From Pradoshia sp. D12 (GTDB lineage Bacteria > Bacillota > Bacilli > Bacillales > Pradoshiaceae), in the NCBI RefSeq assembly GCF_008935075.1, contig NZ_CP044545.1, positions 3,723,587 through 3,787,586 on the forward strand: a stretch of 64,000 bases of DNA, read 5' to 3'. Every line of letters starts with the position of its first letter. Position 1 is the stretch's first letter. Shown here in pieces: positions 25,570-41,503 of this stretch. The position numbers and the translations under genes were made by a program. Below the pieces are notes generated by a model. That model was not told the DNA's origin and searched no databases. It was given only the letters and a program-made list of their open reading frames with translations.

Positions 25570-25870
25570 ATTGGATAGGTGGGGATGATAGGTGACTCAT
25601 AGGTAGTTGATAGCAGAGCTTTCTACGACCTTTCACACACCTTTGACCGACCTTTACCCCGGTATAGGTGGGGTATAGGTGCCTGATAGGTACCCCAGAG
25701 CTCCTTTCCCCCACCTTTCACATACCTTTGACCGACCTTTACCCCGGTATAGGTGGGGCATAGGTGCCTGATAGGTACCCCAGAGCTCCTTTCCCCCACC
25801 TTCCGCATACCTATCACCGATCTTTCACCCATCTACCACCGACCTATGACCGACCTCCCACCGACCCAAC
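25570..25870. repeat. 85-bp tandem repeat array (locus T2)
   Basis: Two full 85-bp units (25645-25729, 25730-25814) with degraded flanks. They share period, the GACCGACCT start and the CACCTTT/GGTATAGGTG words with locus T1 (6840-7385), but the middle of the unit differs. The array lies between the atpC terminator and the nuo promoter. No gene is visible in 25445-25960. Confidence 0.9.
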
Positions 25871-25956
25871 AGCAAGAGACAAAGTCCTCTCATCCCACTT
25901 GTTCCATTCTTCCTTCCTCATTTCCTATATATATTTCTCATTTGCCAAGTTATGTA

Positions 25957-25992
25957 CAAAAAAACTCCAGGGGCCCCTCTCCCCTGGAGTTT
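25957..25992 (-). terminator. atp operon terminator
   Basis: On the minus strand AAACTCCAGGGG and CCCCTGGAGTTT form a perfect 12-bp stem with a 7-nt loop followed by four more T, ten bases after the atpC stop. nuo is therefore a separate transcription unit. Confidence 0.95.
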
Positions 25993-26001
25993 ATTCAACG
26001 T

Positions 26002-26421
<420 letters not shown>

Positions 26422-26437
26422 CTATAAGATCCTTCGG

Positions 26438-27874
<1,437 letters not shown>

Positions 27875-27919
27875 TTACTCTATGCCGTGTGAATGTTCGA
27901 ATCTATATTTCCATTTTAT

Positions 27920-28783
<864 letters not shown>

Positions 28784-28812
28784 TCACCATCCTTTATTAA
28801 ATGCCTATCCTG

Positions 28813-30339
<1,527 letters not shown>

Positions 30340-30345
30340 CTAATA

Positions 30346-31472
<1,127 letters not shown>

Positions 31473-31546
31473 TCACGGCCGGATTTTAGTAAACATAAAG
31501 GAATGGCGAAGATAATCCCTAGATTCTCCGCCATCAGTATTGTCAA

Positions 31547-31774
<228 letters not shown>

Positions 31775-31810
31775 TTAATTTGTATAACTATAGTTAAATT
31801 TTTTATATTA

Positions 31811-32927
<1,117 letters not shown>

Positions 32928-33174
32928 TAAGAGTTATTTGAACGGATAGCATATACACCTTTCACTAACTAATCCGATCAGGAGACAATAAGGGGTTCCA
33001 ATTGTTAGCGATTATGATTATATCCACCTACCAATAAAATTCCGATAGTATTGGGCCGATCAATTATAATAAACCGGCAGACATTGTAAATCGTTGCAGA
33101 AAAACACTGCGATTATTATTTTGTATCGAATCAACTCAGATATGTATATTAGAGGTGTATAATCAACACAATTG

Positions 33175-33202
33175 ACAATATAAATGGAAAATTGTCTGTC
33201 AA
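33175..33202 (-). promoter_or_regulatory. Promoter P2 upstream of atpI
   Basis: On the minus strand TTGACA (33197-33202) and TATTGT (33175-33180) are separated by 16 bp. It reads toward atpI with a leader of about 240 nt. Confidence 0.65.
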
Positions 33203-33233
33203 TTTGAAAACCCTACCATTTATACCCTATGTA

Positions 33234-33262
33234 AGAATACAATAGGCAAAAATGATTGTCAA
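33234..33262 (-). promoter_or_regulatory. Promoter P1 upstream of atpI
   Basis: On the minus strand a perfect -35 TTGACA (33257-33262) and TATTCT (33234-33239) are separated by 17 bp. With P2 it gives a tandem sigma-A arrangement for the atp operon, about 300 bp upstream of atpI. The rest of 32928-33335 shows no gene. Confidence 0.7.
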
Positions 33263-33335
33263 TTCAGATAGGTGTGAAATCCATTACCTATACTAGAATA
33301 AATTATCAATTATGTTAAAAATAAGTGTATAAATT

Positions 33336-35525
33336 TTATTCTAACTGAAATTTCAAGTAATTTGTATTCTTAAGCACTACTTTTTGATGGTCTTTTTCAA
33401 CTTCTGTCACAATTTCGTAATAATTTGAGAGGATATTTTCCGGTAAGTCGACTTTTTGTTTAAGTACCCCTCTTTTAACACCTTTCACTTCTACTAGATC
33501 TTTTATGTAAAGAAGTGAATCTGCATTATACAAGGTAAATCTTACAGAATCGGCTCCAAACGGTAAATAAACACTTATTTCCATCTTGCGATCGCCTTTC
33601 TCTTGAACAACCTCTACCCCTTCAGCAATTGGGTAATCAGGTTTCGTCATTGCAAAAATGTAAGGGATCTTGCGCACCTTATTTCTTCCCGCTTCATTGA
33701 GGTATAGATAACCATCATCTAGTTCACTTTTCTCTTTCCAATTATCCAATTCAAGCTGAACTTCCAGTTTCTTCTTTTGGCCTCCTTCAAGTACAAAAGC
33801 TAACGGCAGTTTCCATGTCATAAATCTTTCCTTACGTGGAATAGAAAAATAATATCGCTTTTTTCTACTACTTCTATTTTCTACTACTATATTCGCTTTA
33901 TACATTCGACCATTGGTTGCCATGCCAAAAGTTACAGATGACGGAGCTAAAAATGTATCCTCTTGCAGTGCATCCTTCACATTTACCCGACCAGCTCCCT
34001 GTTCAAATGTATGATATATTTCATCCTTATCATTTTTCAACGATATAGCACTGGTCATTAAAGCCGATTTGATTTTTTCTGGGCTCCAATCAGGATGAAC
34101 CTCTTTAATCAATGCACACACACCCGCCACATAAGGAGCAGCCATACTCGTTCCTTGCAAAGAAAGATACGTTCCGCCCGGTATCGTACTTTCAATTCTC
34201 ACACCCGGTGCTACTACATCCGGCTTTATCGCTATGCTATGAATAACCGGACCTCTTGAACTAAAGGAGGCTAATTTCTCTTTTTCTTCTATATCAATTG
34301 TCCTACAGGTGAGTTGTCCATTTTCCAGAGCCTTTTTCATTTTTCGCCCATCTTTTTGCGAAACGGTGATTACGGGAATTTTTGAATTCATTTCGAGAGA
34401 AGCGCTTAATTCACCAGGTTCATTATTAAAAATAATTACACCCAGAGCTTCGGCATTCACTGCATTTTTTACTTTATCTTTAAATGATATTACTCCCCGC
34501 TCCACTAACACAATTTTATTTTTCGCATTGATATTTTCGTAATTCTCCCTTTTACCAAGGCCTGCATAAGTCATGATCATAGAATGTGAAAAATCCCACT
34601 CGGGGGAGCCTGCTGTTAATTGAAAATCAATGTCCGCCCATGGTTTCGTAAAATTCAACCTCTTCGATTTACCTGCATCTGAACTCGCCCCTACACTGAT
34701 CGCTCCCCCTGATGTCCCAGGCGTACCTACCGTCCAAATACCCGGTCCATCATTTCCATTTGCTACAACAGCCACTATTCCCTTTTTAACTACCTTATCG
34801 AGCGCTTTACTTGTAGGAAGATCCGGACCATTCATCGTATCTCCCAAGGACAGATTGATAATATCCATCTTGTCCTTTACCGCTCTTTCTATTGAAGCAA
34901 TGACTTGATCAGTTGTTCCGTATCCTCCCGGCCCTAGTGCTCTGTATGCATAAATGCTTGCTTCAGGAGCTATCCCTTTCATTTTTCCATTAGCCGCAAT
35001 AATTCCAGCCACATGCGTCCCATGAATGGTTGCTTTTTTAGAGCTCCCCATCGTCTCCATTGGGTCCTCATCTTGATCCACTAAATCATAGCCGCCTTTA
35101 TAGTTTGCTTTAAGATCAGGGTGCCTATAATCAATTCCCGTATCAATCACTCCGACCTTTACACCTTTGCCCGTAGCCTGAATTGGCTGGTTGAATTGAA
35201 GTTGCGGCTGACCTTTTGGCAGAGAATTCTTTTTAATAGTAGCTTTAATTGGACCCGATAGAAAAATAGCTGAAACTGATTCTTCCTTTTTTAATCTCGG
35301 TATTAATATAGAAGGTACGCTAGCAGAAAAGCCGTTGCACACTAAATTGAAATAATAGCGCGGTTTGATTGCTGGATACTTTTCTATCAGCTCTTTCGCC
35401 ACTCGATGAGCTGATGTGTCTTTTACTGTTTCAATCATCACCACCTCTATATCCTCAGCAGAACTATGTGGAGCATATACTATTAATTGAATAAATATGA
35501 AAGCTCCAATTAAAATTTGCTTCAA
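33336..35525 (-). CDS. Vpr-like extracellular subtilisin family (S8) serine protease
   Basis: A 729-residue secreted subtilase similar in layout to minor extracellular protease Vpr. A signal peptide (about 1-23, ending HSSA) is followed by an inhibitor-like propeptide (about 24-105) and the S8 catalytic domain with Asp128 (VGVIDTGID), His168 (HGTHVAG), oxyanion Asn256 and Ser460 (GTSMAAP). A protease-associated (PA) domain is inserted at about 300-415 between Asn and Ser. The C-terminal ~200 residues are a beta-rich Fn3-like region. The start is TTG with AAGGA upstream. B. subtilis has no such gene between upp and atpI, so this is a lineage-specific insertion. Confidence 0.9.
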   Translation of the reverse strand: MKQILIGAFIFIQLIVYAPHSSAEDIEVVMIETVKDTSAHRVAKELIEKYPAIKPRYYFNLVCNGFSASVPSILIPRLKKEESVSAIFLSGPIKATIKKNSLPKGQPQLQFNQPIQATGKGVKVGVIDTGIDYRHPDLKANYKGGYDLVDQDEDPMETMGSSKKATIHGTHVAGIIAANGKMKGIAPEASIYAYRALGPGGYGTTDQVIASIERAVKDKMDIINLSLGDTMNGPDLPTSKALDKVVKKGIVAVVANGNDGPGIWTVGTPGTSGGAISVGASSDAGKSKRLNFTKPWADIDFQLTAGSPEWDFSHSMIMTYAGLGKRENYENINAKNKIVLVERGVISFKDKVKNAVNAEALGVIIFNNEPGELSASLEMNSKIPVITVSQKDGRKMKKALENGQLTCRTIDIEEKEKLASFSSRGPVIHSIAIKPDVVAPGVRIESTIPGGTYLSLQGTSMAAPYVAGVCALIKEVHPDWSPEKIKSALMTSAISLKNDKDEIYHTFEQGAGRVNVKDALQEDTFLAPSSVTFGMATNGRMYKANIVVENRSSRKKRYYFSIPRKERFMTWKLPLAFVLEGGQKKKLEVQLELDNWKEKSELDDGYLYLNEAGRNKVRKIPYIFAMTKPDYPIAEGVEVVQEKGDRKMEISVYLPFGADSVRFTLYNADSLLYIKDLVEVKGVKRGVLKQKVDLPENILSNYYEIVTEVEKDHQKVVLKNTNYLKFQLE

Positions 35526-35729
35526 TGATTATCACATCCTTGTTTTTAGAATGGATTAACGGCAGTCTCTTATGCATGTAAAAATAAATAGTGGTTGTTC
35601 TGTGTTCTCCATTTTCGGGTAATGGATTGATTCTCCTGATTACAAAAAAATGAATGTCCACATTCTTCCTGTTTGTATGTTAAATAGGTCTGGGTATGAG
35701 TGTCAGGTATATGAGTAATTTAAGTTAGG

Positions 35730-36329
35730 ATGTGTAGAGTTATGTTTGGTCTGGCCGATCTTACGTCATTAGTGATTTCTGCCTTTATCATCTTGCCTGT
35801 CGTTGTTTTTCTTCGGGAGACAGGCTATCTGTTAGTCAGCTGGTTATTTGGCGTAATCAATCCGAGACTTACGATTGGTTCCGGCCCCCGTATCAAAAAA
35901 ATTGGAATGATCGATATTCGCAAATACTACCACTTATATAGCTGGTTTTCGTATGATGAATTAAAGCGCAAGAGTAAGTTTGCTTACATCTGCATCTATC
36001 TAGGTCCGATTTTAATGAACCTATCCATCGCCCTCCTCATCAACTTTTTAATTGCCAACCATTTTATTGAGGAGTTCAAGACATTTTGGGATCGCTTTGC
36101 TTTCTATGCGATTTATTATGTTCTGTTTGACGTTATACCAATGCATACAATTAACGGAAAACCTAATAATGGTATGATCATTTATGAAATGATCCGTTAC
36201 GGAAAAAGGGTTGATTATAATAATGAATCCTTCCTTCCGGCCACATCAGAAGTCGAGGAACAATATCAGGAAGAAATAAAGAGAATTCAAGAAATCAAAA
36301 AAGAGCGCGATGAACATTTAAAATCTTAG
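35730..36329 (+). CDS. Membrane protein, possibly a degenerate M50-like metalloprotease
   Basis: A 199-residue integral membrane protein, not recognised with certainty. Membrane stretches are seen at about 10-30, 85-110 and 120-138, with a charged C-terminal coil (SEVEEQYQEEIKRIQEIKKE). The pattern FLRETGYLLVSWLFGVINP sits where M50 site-2 proteases have HExxH, and DVIPMHTINGKPNNGMIIYE resembles their second metal motif; the His ligands of the first motif are absent (RETGY), so catalysis is unlikely. The start is either ATG 35730 or ATG 35742; ribosome-binding sites are weak. It is divergent from the subtilase gene, so a shared promoter region is possible. Confidence 0.65.
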   Translation: MCRVMFGLADLTSLVISAFIILPVVVFLRETGYLLVSWLFGVINPRLTIGSGPRIKKIGMIDIRKYYHLYSWFSYDELKRKSKFAYICIYLGPILMNLSIALLINFLIANHFIEEFKTFWDRFAFYAIYYVLFDVIPMHTINGKPNNGMIIYEMIRYGKRVDYNNESFLPATSEVEEQYQEEIKRIQEIKKERDEHLKS

Positions 36330-36461
36330 GCTTTTAATGAAATCAGTTCTGCTATCACAGCATATTTTTATGCCTGAATAGCATATGCTGGAATCCTTAA
36401 AGCGGTGTAGTTGAGGTATCGCCCAGAGAACTTACTTGATCTAAGACGAGTCAATTATCCG

Positions 36462-36509
36462 CAAAAAAAAGAGGTATTCATCAGTCAGAAACGGCTGATG
36501 AACACCTCT
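36462..36509 (-). terminator. upp: upp terminator
   Basis: On the minus strand a 15-bp stem (AGAGGTGTTCATCAG with CTGATGAATACCTCT) with a 10-nt loop is followed by eight T, 11 bp after the upp stop. Confidence 0.95.
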
Positions 36510-36520
36510 ATAAATTATCT

Positions 36521-37162
<642 letters not shown>

Positions 37163-37271
37163 TCACTTTTATGTTCCTATTTTTGCACTCGTTTTATTGT
37201 ACAGAAAATTCTCCATTAGTTCAATTAAGTTTCTGTATGCCAAAATCTACCGCATTCAAGGTTTATTTAAT

Positions 37272-37573
37272 CTAGCTTCAACAGCTAGAAGCTCAGGACA
37301 TAAGCATGACCTCTGCAGGAGGGAAGTACACCTCCTTCCGAGATCCTGTCTTATACTCCTCGCGGGCCTACAGGATGTAGGTCATGAAGACGTGGCCACA
37401 GGACGTGGCGATTTTAGTCTTCGTTCCCTAAATGAGTTTCAGCTTTTTATTCAATCTAGCTTCGGCTCCTAGCTCCTCGAGGTCATAAGTGTAGCCACTA
37501 CGGGAGGAAAGAGCGCCTCCCTACGTGCCTCCTCTTATGCTTGTCGGAGCTGGGCAGTCGCCTCAGCTTTTTA
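37272..37573 (+). repeat. Structured intergenic repeat elements (locus 2)
   Basis: Two consecutive elements on the plus strand. Unit 1 (37272-37449) has the long A hairpin followed by the B double hairpin with loops CAGGATG (37371-37377) and CAGGACG (37399-37405), ending AGCTTTTTA. Unit 2 (37458-37573) is an A hairpin alone: AGCTCC/GGAGCT, CATAAG/CTTATG, CAC..GGGAGG/CCTCCC..GTG stems and a closing AGCT stem followed by TTTTT. Both units end like terminators. They lie between upp and glyA, opposite in orientation to these genes. Confidence 0.85.
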
Positions 37574-37679
37574 GTCTTCATTAGTTTTTTAATAAAACAT
37601 GATTCTATACCTTCTTCTCTATTATCCACTTTTTAAAGTGTTAAAATCGTTAAAGAAACGTAAATGGATGTGAAATTTC

Positions 37680-37850
37680 CGTGAATTGAGCGGAAATGAG
37701 AATTAATTGAGCCAATGCGGCAATTATTCCAGCCAATTTTAATATTAATTCAGCCGAACCACGGATTTTACCAGCCAAAACACTCCTCATTCCAGCCATT
37801 CCTAAATTTCCAGGCTCATTGATCCCCATTCAGCATCGTTTTGCCCAAAC
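37680..37850. repeat. Degenerate CAGCC-motif short repeats
   Basis: The A/T-rich stretch contains about five copies of ATTCCAGCC/ATTCAGCCGAA-like words spaced roughly 20-30 bp apart. The same word in the other orientation (TTCGGCTGAATT) recurs at 43235-43375. No gene is seen between 37574 and 37884. Confidence 0.6.
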
Positions 37851-37884
37851 CATATAAAACGACATGTTATACTGCCAAACATCA

Positions 37885-37929
37885 TAAAAAGAGGTGTCAA
37901 TAAGTCCTATCAGACTCACCAACACCTCT
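37885..37929 (-). terminator. glyA: glyA terminator
   Basis: On the minus strand AGAGGTGT and ACACCTCT form an 8-bp stem around a structured loop, followed by TTTTTA, 12 bp after the glyA stop. Confidence 0.88.
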
Positions 37930-37940
37930 TCTATTCACCC

Positions 37941-39182
37941 TTAATACTCAGGGTATAATTCATATTTTCCAGATAGCTTAGTCACTCGCTCTGCAGCTTC
38001 TTTCAGTTTCTCTTCGTCCTCATGGTTCTTGAGGGCGAGACTGATGATTGCCGCGATTTCATCCATATCCTCCAATTTGAATCCACGGCTTGTAACAGCC
38101 GCTGTTCCAATACGAACCCCACTCGTTACAAATGGGCTTTCTGGGTCAAATGGAATCGTATTTTTGTTCACTGTAATACCAATATCGTCCAGTACCTTTT
38201 CTGCTACTTTACCAGTTAAGTTGATGGAGCGGACATCGATTAATAATAAGTGATTATCTGTACCGCCTGAAACGAGCGTAAGTCCTTCCTTCTGCAGACT
38301 TTCACCAAGGCGTTTTGCATTCTCTATAATTTCCTTTGCATAATCTGTAAAGGAATCCTGAAGTGCCTCGCCAAATGCCACTGCTTTTGCAGCAATTACA
38401 TGCATTAGAGGTCCTCCCTGAATACCAGGGAAAATGGACTTGTCTATTTTCTTGGCAAACTCTTCTCTGCAAAGGATCATTCCTCCGCGTGGTCCGCGCA
38501 ATGTCTTGTGAGTTGTCGTCGTGACGAATTCCGCATAAGGAACTGGACTTGGGTGCAAACCGGCTGCAACAAGCCCTGCAATATGAGCCATGTCCACCAT
38601 TAAATAGGCGCCTACTTCATCTGCAATTTCACGGAATTTCTTGAAATCAATTGAACGTGGATACGCACTCGCACCGGCAACAATCAATTTAGGCTTACAT
38701 TGGATTGCTTTCTCTCTAACATCCTCGTAATTTATAAGATGGGTTTTTTCATCAACACCGTATTCAACAAAATTGTATTGGATTCCGCTGAAGTTTACAG
38801 GGCTTCCGTGAGTTAAGTGGCCTCCGTGGGATAGGTTCATTCCAAGTACCGTATCTCCTGGATTCAAAATCGTAAAGTAAACAGCCATATTTGCTTGAGC
38901 GCCTGAATGTGGCTGTACGTTTGCATGCTCCGCGCCAAATATCTTTTTGGCACGTTCCCTAGCCAAATCCTCAACTACGTCCACATATTCACAGCCGCCG
39001 TAATAGCGTCTGCCTGGATATCCTTCCGCATACTTATTCGTAAGCACGGATCCTTGAGCTTCCATTACTGCTTCGCTGACAAAGTTTTCTGAAGCAATCA
39101 GCTCAATCTTACCGCGTTGTCTGTCCAATTCTTGTTGAATTGCATCAAATACTTGCGAGTCTTGCTTTTGCAAATGCCTCAT
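37941..39182 (-). CDS. glyA: Serine hydroxymethyltransferase
   Basis: A 413-residue PLP enzyme converting serine and tetrahydrofolate to glycine and 5,10-methylene-THF, the main one-carbon source. PLP is carried by Lys226 in [15 protein letters not shown], with [11 protein letters not shown] and VDMAHIAGL typical of the fold. The length equals the family norm. GGGAGG precedes the start. A terminator follows, separating it from upp. Confidence 0.97.
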   Translation of the reverse strand: MRHLQKQDSQVFDAIQQELDRQRGKIELIASENFVSEAVMEAQGSVLTNKYAEGYPGRRYYGGCEYVDVVEDLARERAKKIFGAEHANVQPHSGAQANMAVYFTILNPGDTVLGMNLSHGGHLTHGSPVNFSGIQYNFVEYGVDEKTHLINYEDVREKAIQCKPKLIVAGASAYPRSIDFKKFREIADEVGAYLMVDMAHIAGLVAAGLHPSPVPYAEFVTTTTHKTLRGPRGGMILCREEFAKKIDKSIFPGIQGGPLMHVIAAKAVAFGEALQDSFTDYAKEIIENAKRLGESLQKEGLTLVSGGTDNHLLLIDVRSINLTGKVAEKVLDDIGITVNKNTIPFDPESPFVTSGVRIGTAAVTSRGFKLEDMDEIAAIISLALKNHEDEEKLKEAAERVTKLSGKYELYPEY

Positions 39183-39289
39183 CTTATAGCTTCCTCCCTT
39201 TTCGTCAAAACGGACAAATCTTCAATTTAATCCCTTCAATTCTAGCACGAAAAAGGACAATAGTCATTTATTCCATTGACGTATAATTC

Positions 39290-39859
39290 TTACATTTCTC
39301 TAATATTTACTCTATCATATTGAGCTCTCGGCCCACCTATCAGTTTCGGCCGGGTCATAGCAAATGTTACATGCGCCTTCCCAATCTCTCTAATCGCTGA
39401 ACGCAACGGGACTGCAACATGCTTCAGATGCATTCCAATCATTGTATCCCCAATATCGATGCCTGCATCAGCACAAATATGCTCAACCACAACTGCATTC
39501 TCGAAATTAGCAAATGCACAAGCGGCCAATGCTCCACCCGCATTCCGGGCAGGCACAACTGATACTTCATCCAGATTATATTGAATAGCTGTCTTTCGTT
39601 CAATAATCAGAGCCCTATTAATATGTTCACAACCCTGAAAAGCCAAGTAGACTCCCTTTTGTTTAGAAAAATCATATATGGCCTCAAAGATTGCTTGTGC
39701 CACTTCCATCGTCCCGCTTGTACCAATTCGCTTTCCGATTACTTCACTTGTACTGCAGCCAATTACCAACAAACGGCCATTCATCGGAAAATGAGCTTCC
39801 AAATCTTCGAGAATGGCAGTCACCTGAGTTTTTATTTCTTTTAAATTAATCTCACTCAT
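39290..39859 (-). CDS. ywlG: YwlG, UPF0340 family protein
   Basis: A 189-residue conserved Firmicutes protein (UPF0340/TIGR01440), function unknown. Characteristic stretches are VIGCSTSEVIGKRIGTSGT (about 32-50), FQGCEHINRALI and a HVAVPLR...HVTFAMTRPKLIGG C-terminus. It follows rpiB by 22 bp and the ywlE-ywlF/rpiB-ywlG-glyA order matches B. subtilis. Confidence 0.9.
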   Translation of the reverse strand: MSEINLKEIKTQVTAILEDLEAHFPMNGRLLVIGCSTSEVIGKRIGTSGTMEVAQAIFEAIYDFSKQKGVYLAFQGCEHINRALIIERKTAIQYNLDEVSVVPARNAGGALAACAFANFENAVVVEHICADAGIDIGDTMIGMHLKHVAVPLRSAIREIGKAHVTFAMTRPKLIGGPRAQYDRVNIREM

Positions 39860-39881
39860 TCTTCTACTGCCCTTCTAAGAT

Positions 39882-40319
39882 TTATTTTTCTGCCTCAGCT
39901 ATTTTTCCAATCCGTGTTTCATGGCGGCCGCCTTCAAATTCCGTTGTCAGCCAAACGCGGGCAATTTCTCTAGCTAAACCAGGACCAATTACACGCTCTC
40001 CCATTGTTAGTACGTTACTGTTATTATGAGCTCTTGTAGCTTGGGCACTAAACATATCATGTACCAATGCTGCACGAATTCCTTTTACTTTATTCGCCGC
40101 GATACTCATTCCGATTCCAGTACCGCAGATCAAAATCCCTCTGTCAAATTCTCCTTTTGCCACTCTTTCAGCAACAGGCAACGCATAATCCGGATAATCA
40201 ACAGATGTTTCACAATCGCATCCAAAATCCTCATATTGAATCTCAAGCTCTTCCATTAGGTTCATAATTTCTTTTCTTATATTTATTCCACCGTGATCTG
40301 ATGCAATGATAACTTTCAT
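39882..40319 (-). CDS. rpiB: Ribose-5-phosphate isomerase B
   Basis: A 145-residue RpiB-type isomerase interconverting ribose 5-phosphate and ribulose 5-phosphate in the pentose phosphate pathway. The N-terminal IASDHGGINIRKE and the active-site loop GILICGTGIGMSIAANK with its catalytic Cys are intact, as is the YPDYALPVA segment. It corresponds to B. subtilis YwlF. It lies between ywlE and ywlG. Confidence 0.94.
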   Translation of the reverse strand: MKVIIASDHGGINIRKEIMNLMEELEIQYEDFGCDCETSVDYPDYALPVAERVAKGEFDRGILICGTGIGMSIAANKVKGIRAALVHDMFSAQATRAHNNSNVLTMGERVIGPGLAREIARVWLTTEFEGGRHETRIGKIAEAEK

Positions 40320-40367
40320 GGTAACATGGCTCCCTTCAATTTGAACTGCACAGTTTCTATCCTAAAT

Positions 40368-40811
40368 CTAGTCTTTTAATTTTTCCACAAGCTTTTTAAT
40401 CCATTTAGATAATTCATGGAAAGTTTGCTCATATACTTGTTCATTACCCCCGAATGGATCTGAAATATCTCTGTTCCCAGGATCGTCACTTACAAATTCC
40501 TTTAATGTAAACGTCTTTTCAATCGCCTGAGGGTAATGCGAAGCAATTAACTGCTTATGGCCTTCTGTCATCGTTAATACATAGGTTGCCCACTCGATGT
40601 CTTCTCCTTTTAATGGAGATGAGGCATGGTCCTGCACAATTTTGTGTTTATCAAGTACCGTAACCGTATACTCAGATGCCGTTTGACCCCCATAGGCATA
40701 AACCCCTGCTGATTTTACTTCTATATCAGACAGATTATAATTTCGCAAAATAGCTTCTGCCATAGGACTTCGACATGTATTTCCTGTACAAACGAATAAA
40801 ATATTCTTCAA
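40368..40811 (-). CDS. ywlE: Protein-arginine phosphatase YwlE
   Basis: A 147-residue low-molecular-weight phosphatase fold protein. The P-loop is FVCTGNTCRSPMA, with nucleophile Cys8 and Thr12 in the position that gives B. subtilis YwlE its preference for phosphoarginine over phosphotyrosine. The general-acid Asp is in SDPFGGNEQVYEQ. By family it reverses McsB arginine phosphorylation. It lies between mntP and rpiB as in B. subtilis. Confidence 0.92.
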   Translation of the reverse strand: MKNILFVCTGNTCRSPMAEAILRNYNLSDIEVKSAGVYAYGGQTASEYTVTVLDKHKIVQDHASSPLKGEDIEWATYVLTMTEGHKQLIASHYPQAIEKTFTLKEFVSDDPGNRDISDPFGGNEQVYEQTFHELSKWIKKLVEKLKD

Positions 40812-40854
40812 CGTATTTTCCCTCCTGTCCCCATTATAGAATATTTACGGACAA

Positions 40855-40884
40855 TAAAAAAATGTATCAGATTAATCTGATACA
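40855..40884 (-). terminator. mntP: mntP terminator
   Basis: TGTATCAGATTAATCTGATACA (40863-40884) lies five bases after the mntP stop and is followed on the minus strand by seven T. The 22-bp sequence is a perfect palindrome. Confidence 0.85.
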
Positions 40885-40889
40885 CATCT

Positions 40890-41450
40890 TTATCCATGCA
40901 GGTGCAGGATGATCTTTAACCCAACCGCAAACATGATGCTCCCCCCAAAAACAAGGCTGTATTTGCCGAGATATGTATGTACTCTTCTCCCTAACAACAA
41001 CCCTGACACCGTCAAGAAAAAGGCGGCAAAGCCAAAGCACAGGATGGTCATCAGCGCTCGGGATCCCAGCATTCCGAGGCTCAGTCCAACTGAGAAACTA
41101 TCCAAACTGACACTTATCGCAAATAGAATCAATCCTGTTCCAACTGGAGCCACAACCGTTTCACCTTTACCCTGAATTCCAGTGAGCAGCATTTGCAAGC
41201 CAAGAAATAGTAATAAACCAGCACCGGCGTATGAGGCAAACAATCCAAACTGAGCGGATAATAACTTTCCTGAAAAGATACCCAAGAGCGGCATCCACAC
41301 ATGAAAAATACCAACAGTAAAACCAATGATGAGTACTTGCTTAAGCCTCAGCTTGTACGATCCCATTCCCAATCCAATTGAGAAGGCATCCATTCCGAGT
41401 GCGAAAGCCATAAAAAGCAGGCCAAAAAATTCAACCATCGTTTGTTCCAT
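40890..41450 (-). CDS. mntP: Manganese efflux pump MntP
   Basis: A 186-residue, six-helix membrane protein exporting Mn2+. The duplicated acidic motif is seen as FALGMDAFSIGLGMG near residue 17 and ISVSLDSFSVGLSLG in the second half. Family length is exact. GGGAGG sits eight bases before the ATG. In B. subtilis the equivalent (YwlD) also precedes ywlE. The short gap to ywlC leaves no room for a manganese riboswitch. Confidence 0.92.
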   Translation of the reverse strand: MEQTMVEFFGLLFMAFALGMDAFSIGLGMGSYKLRLKQVLIIGFTVGIFHVWMPLLGIFSGKLLSAQFGLFASYAGAGLLLFLGLQMLLTGIQGKGETVVAPVGTGLILFAISVSLDSFSVGLSLGMLGSRALMTILCFGFAAFFLTVSGLLLGRRVHTYLGKYSLVFGGSIMFAVGLKIILHLHG

Positions 41451-41503
41451 CCAAGTAACCTCCCGGGACCAGCCTAAATAAACATATGCCTGTCCCGGAT
41501 CAA

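Noticed and set aside
41451-41503. Manganese (yybP-ykoY) riboswitch upstream of mntP
   Set aside because: The gap to ywlC is about 50 bp and too short for this riboswitch.
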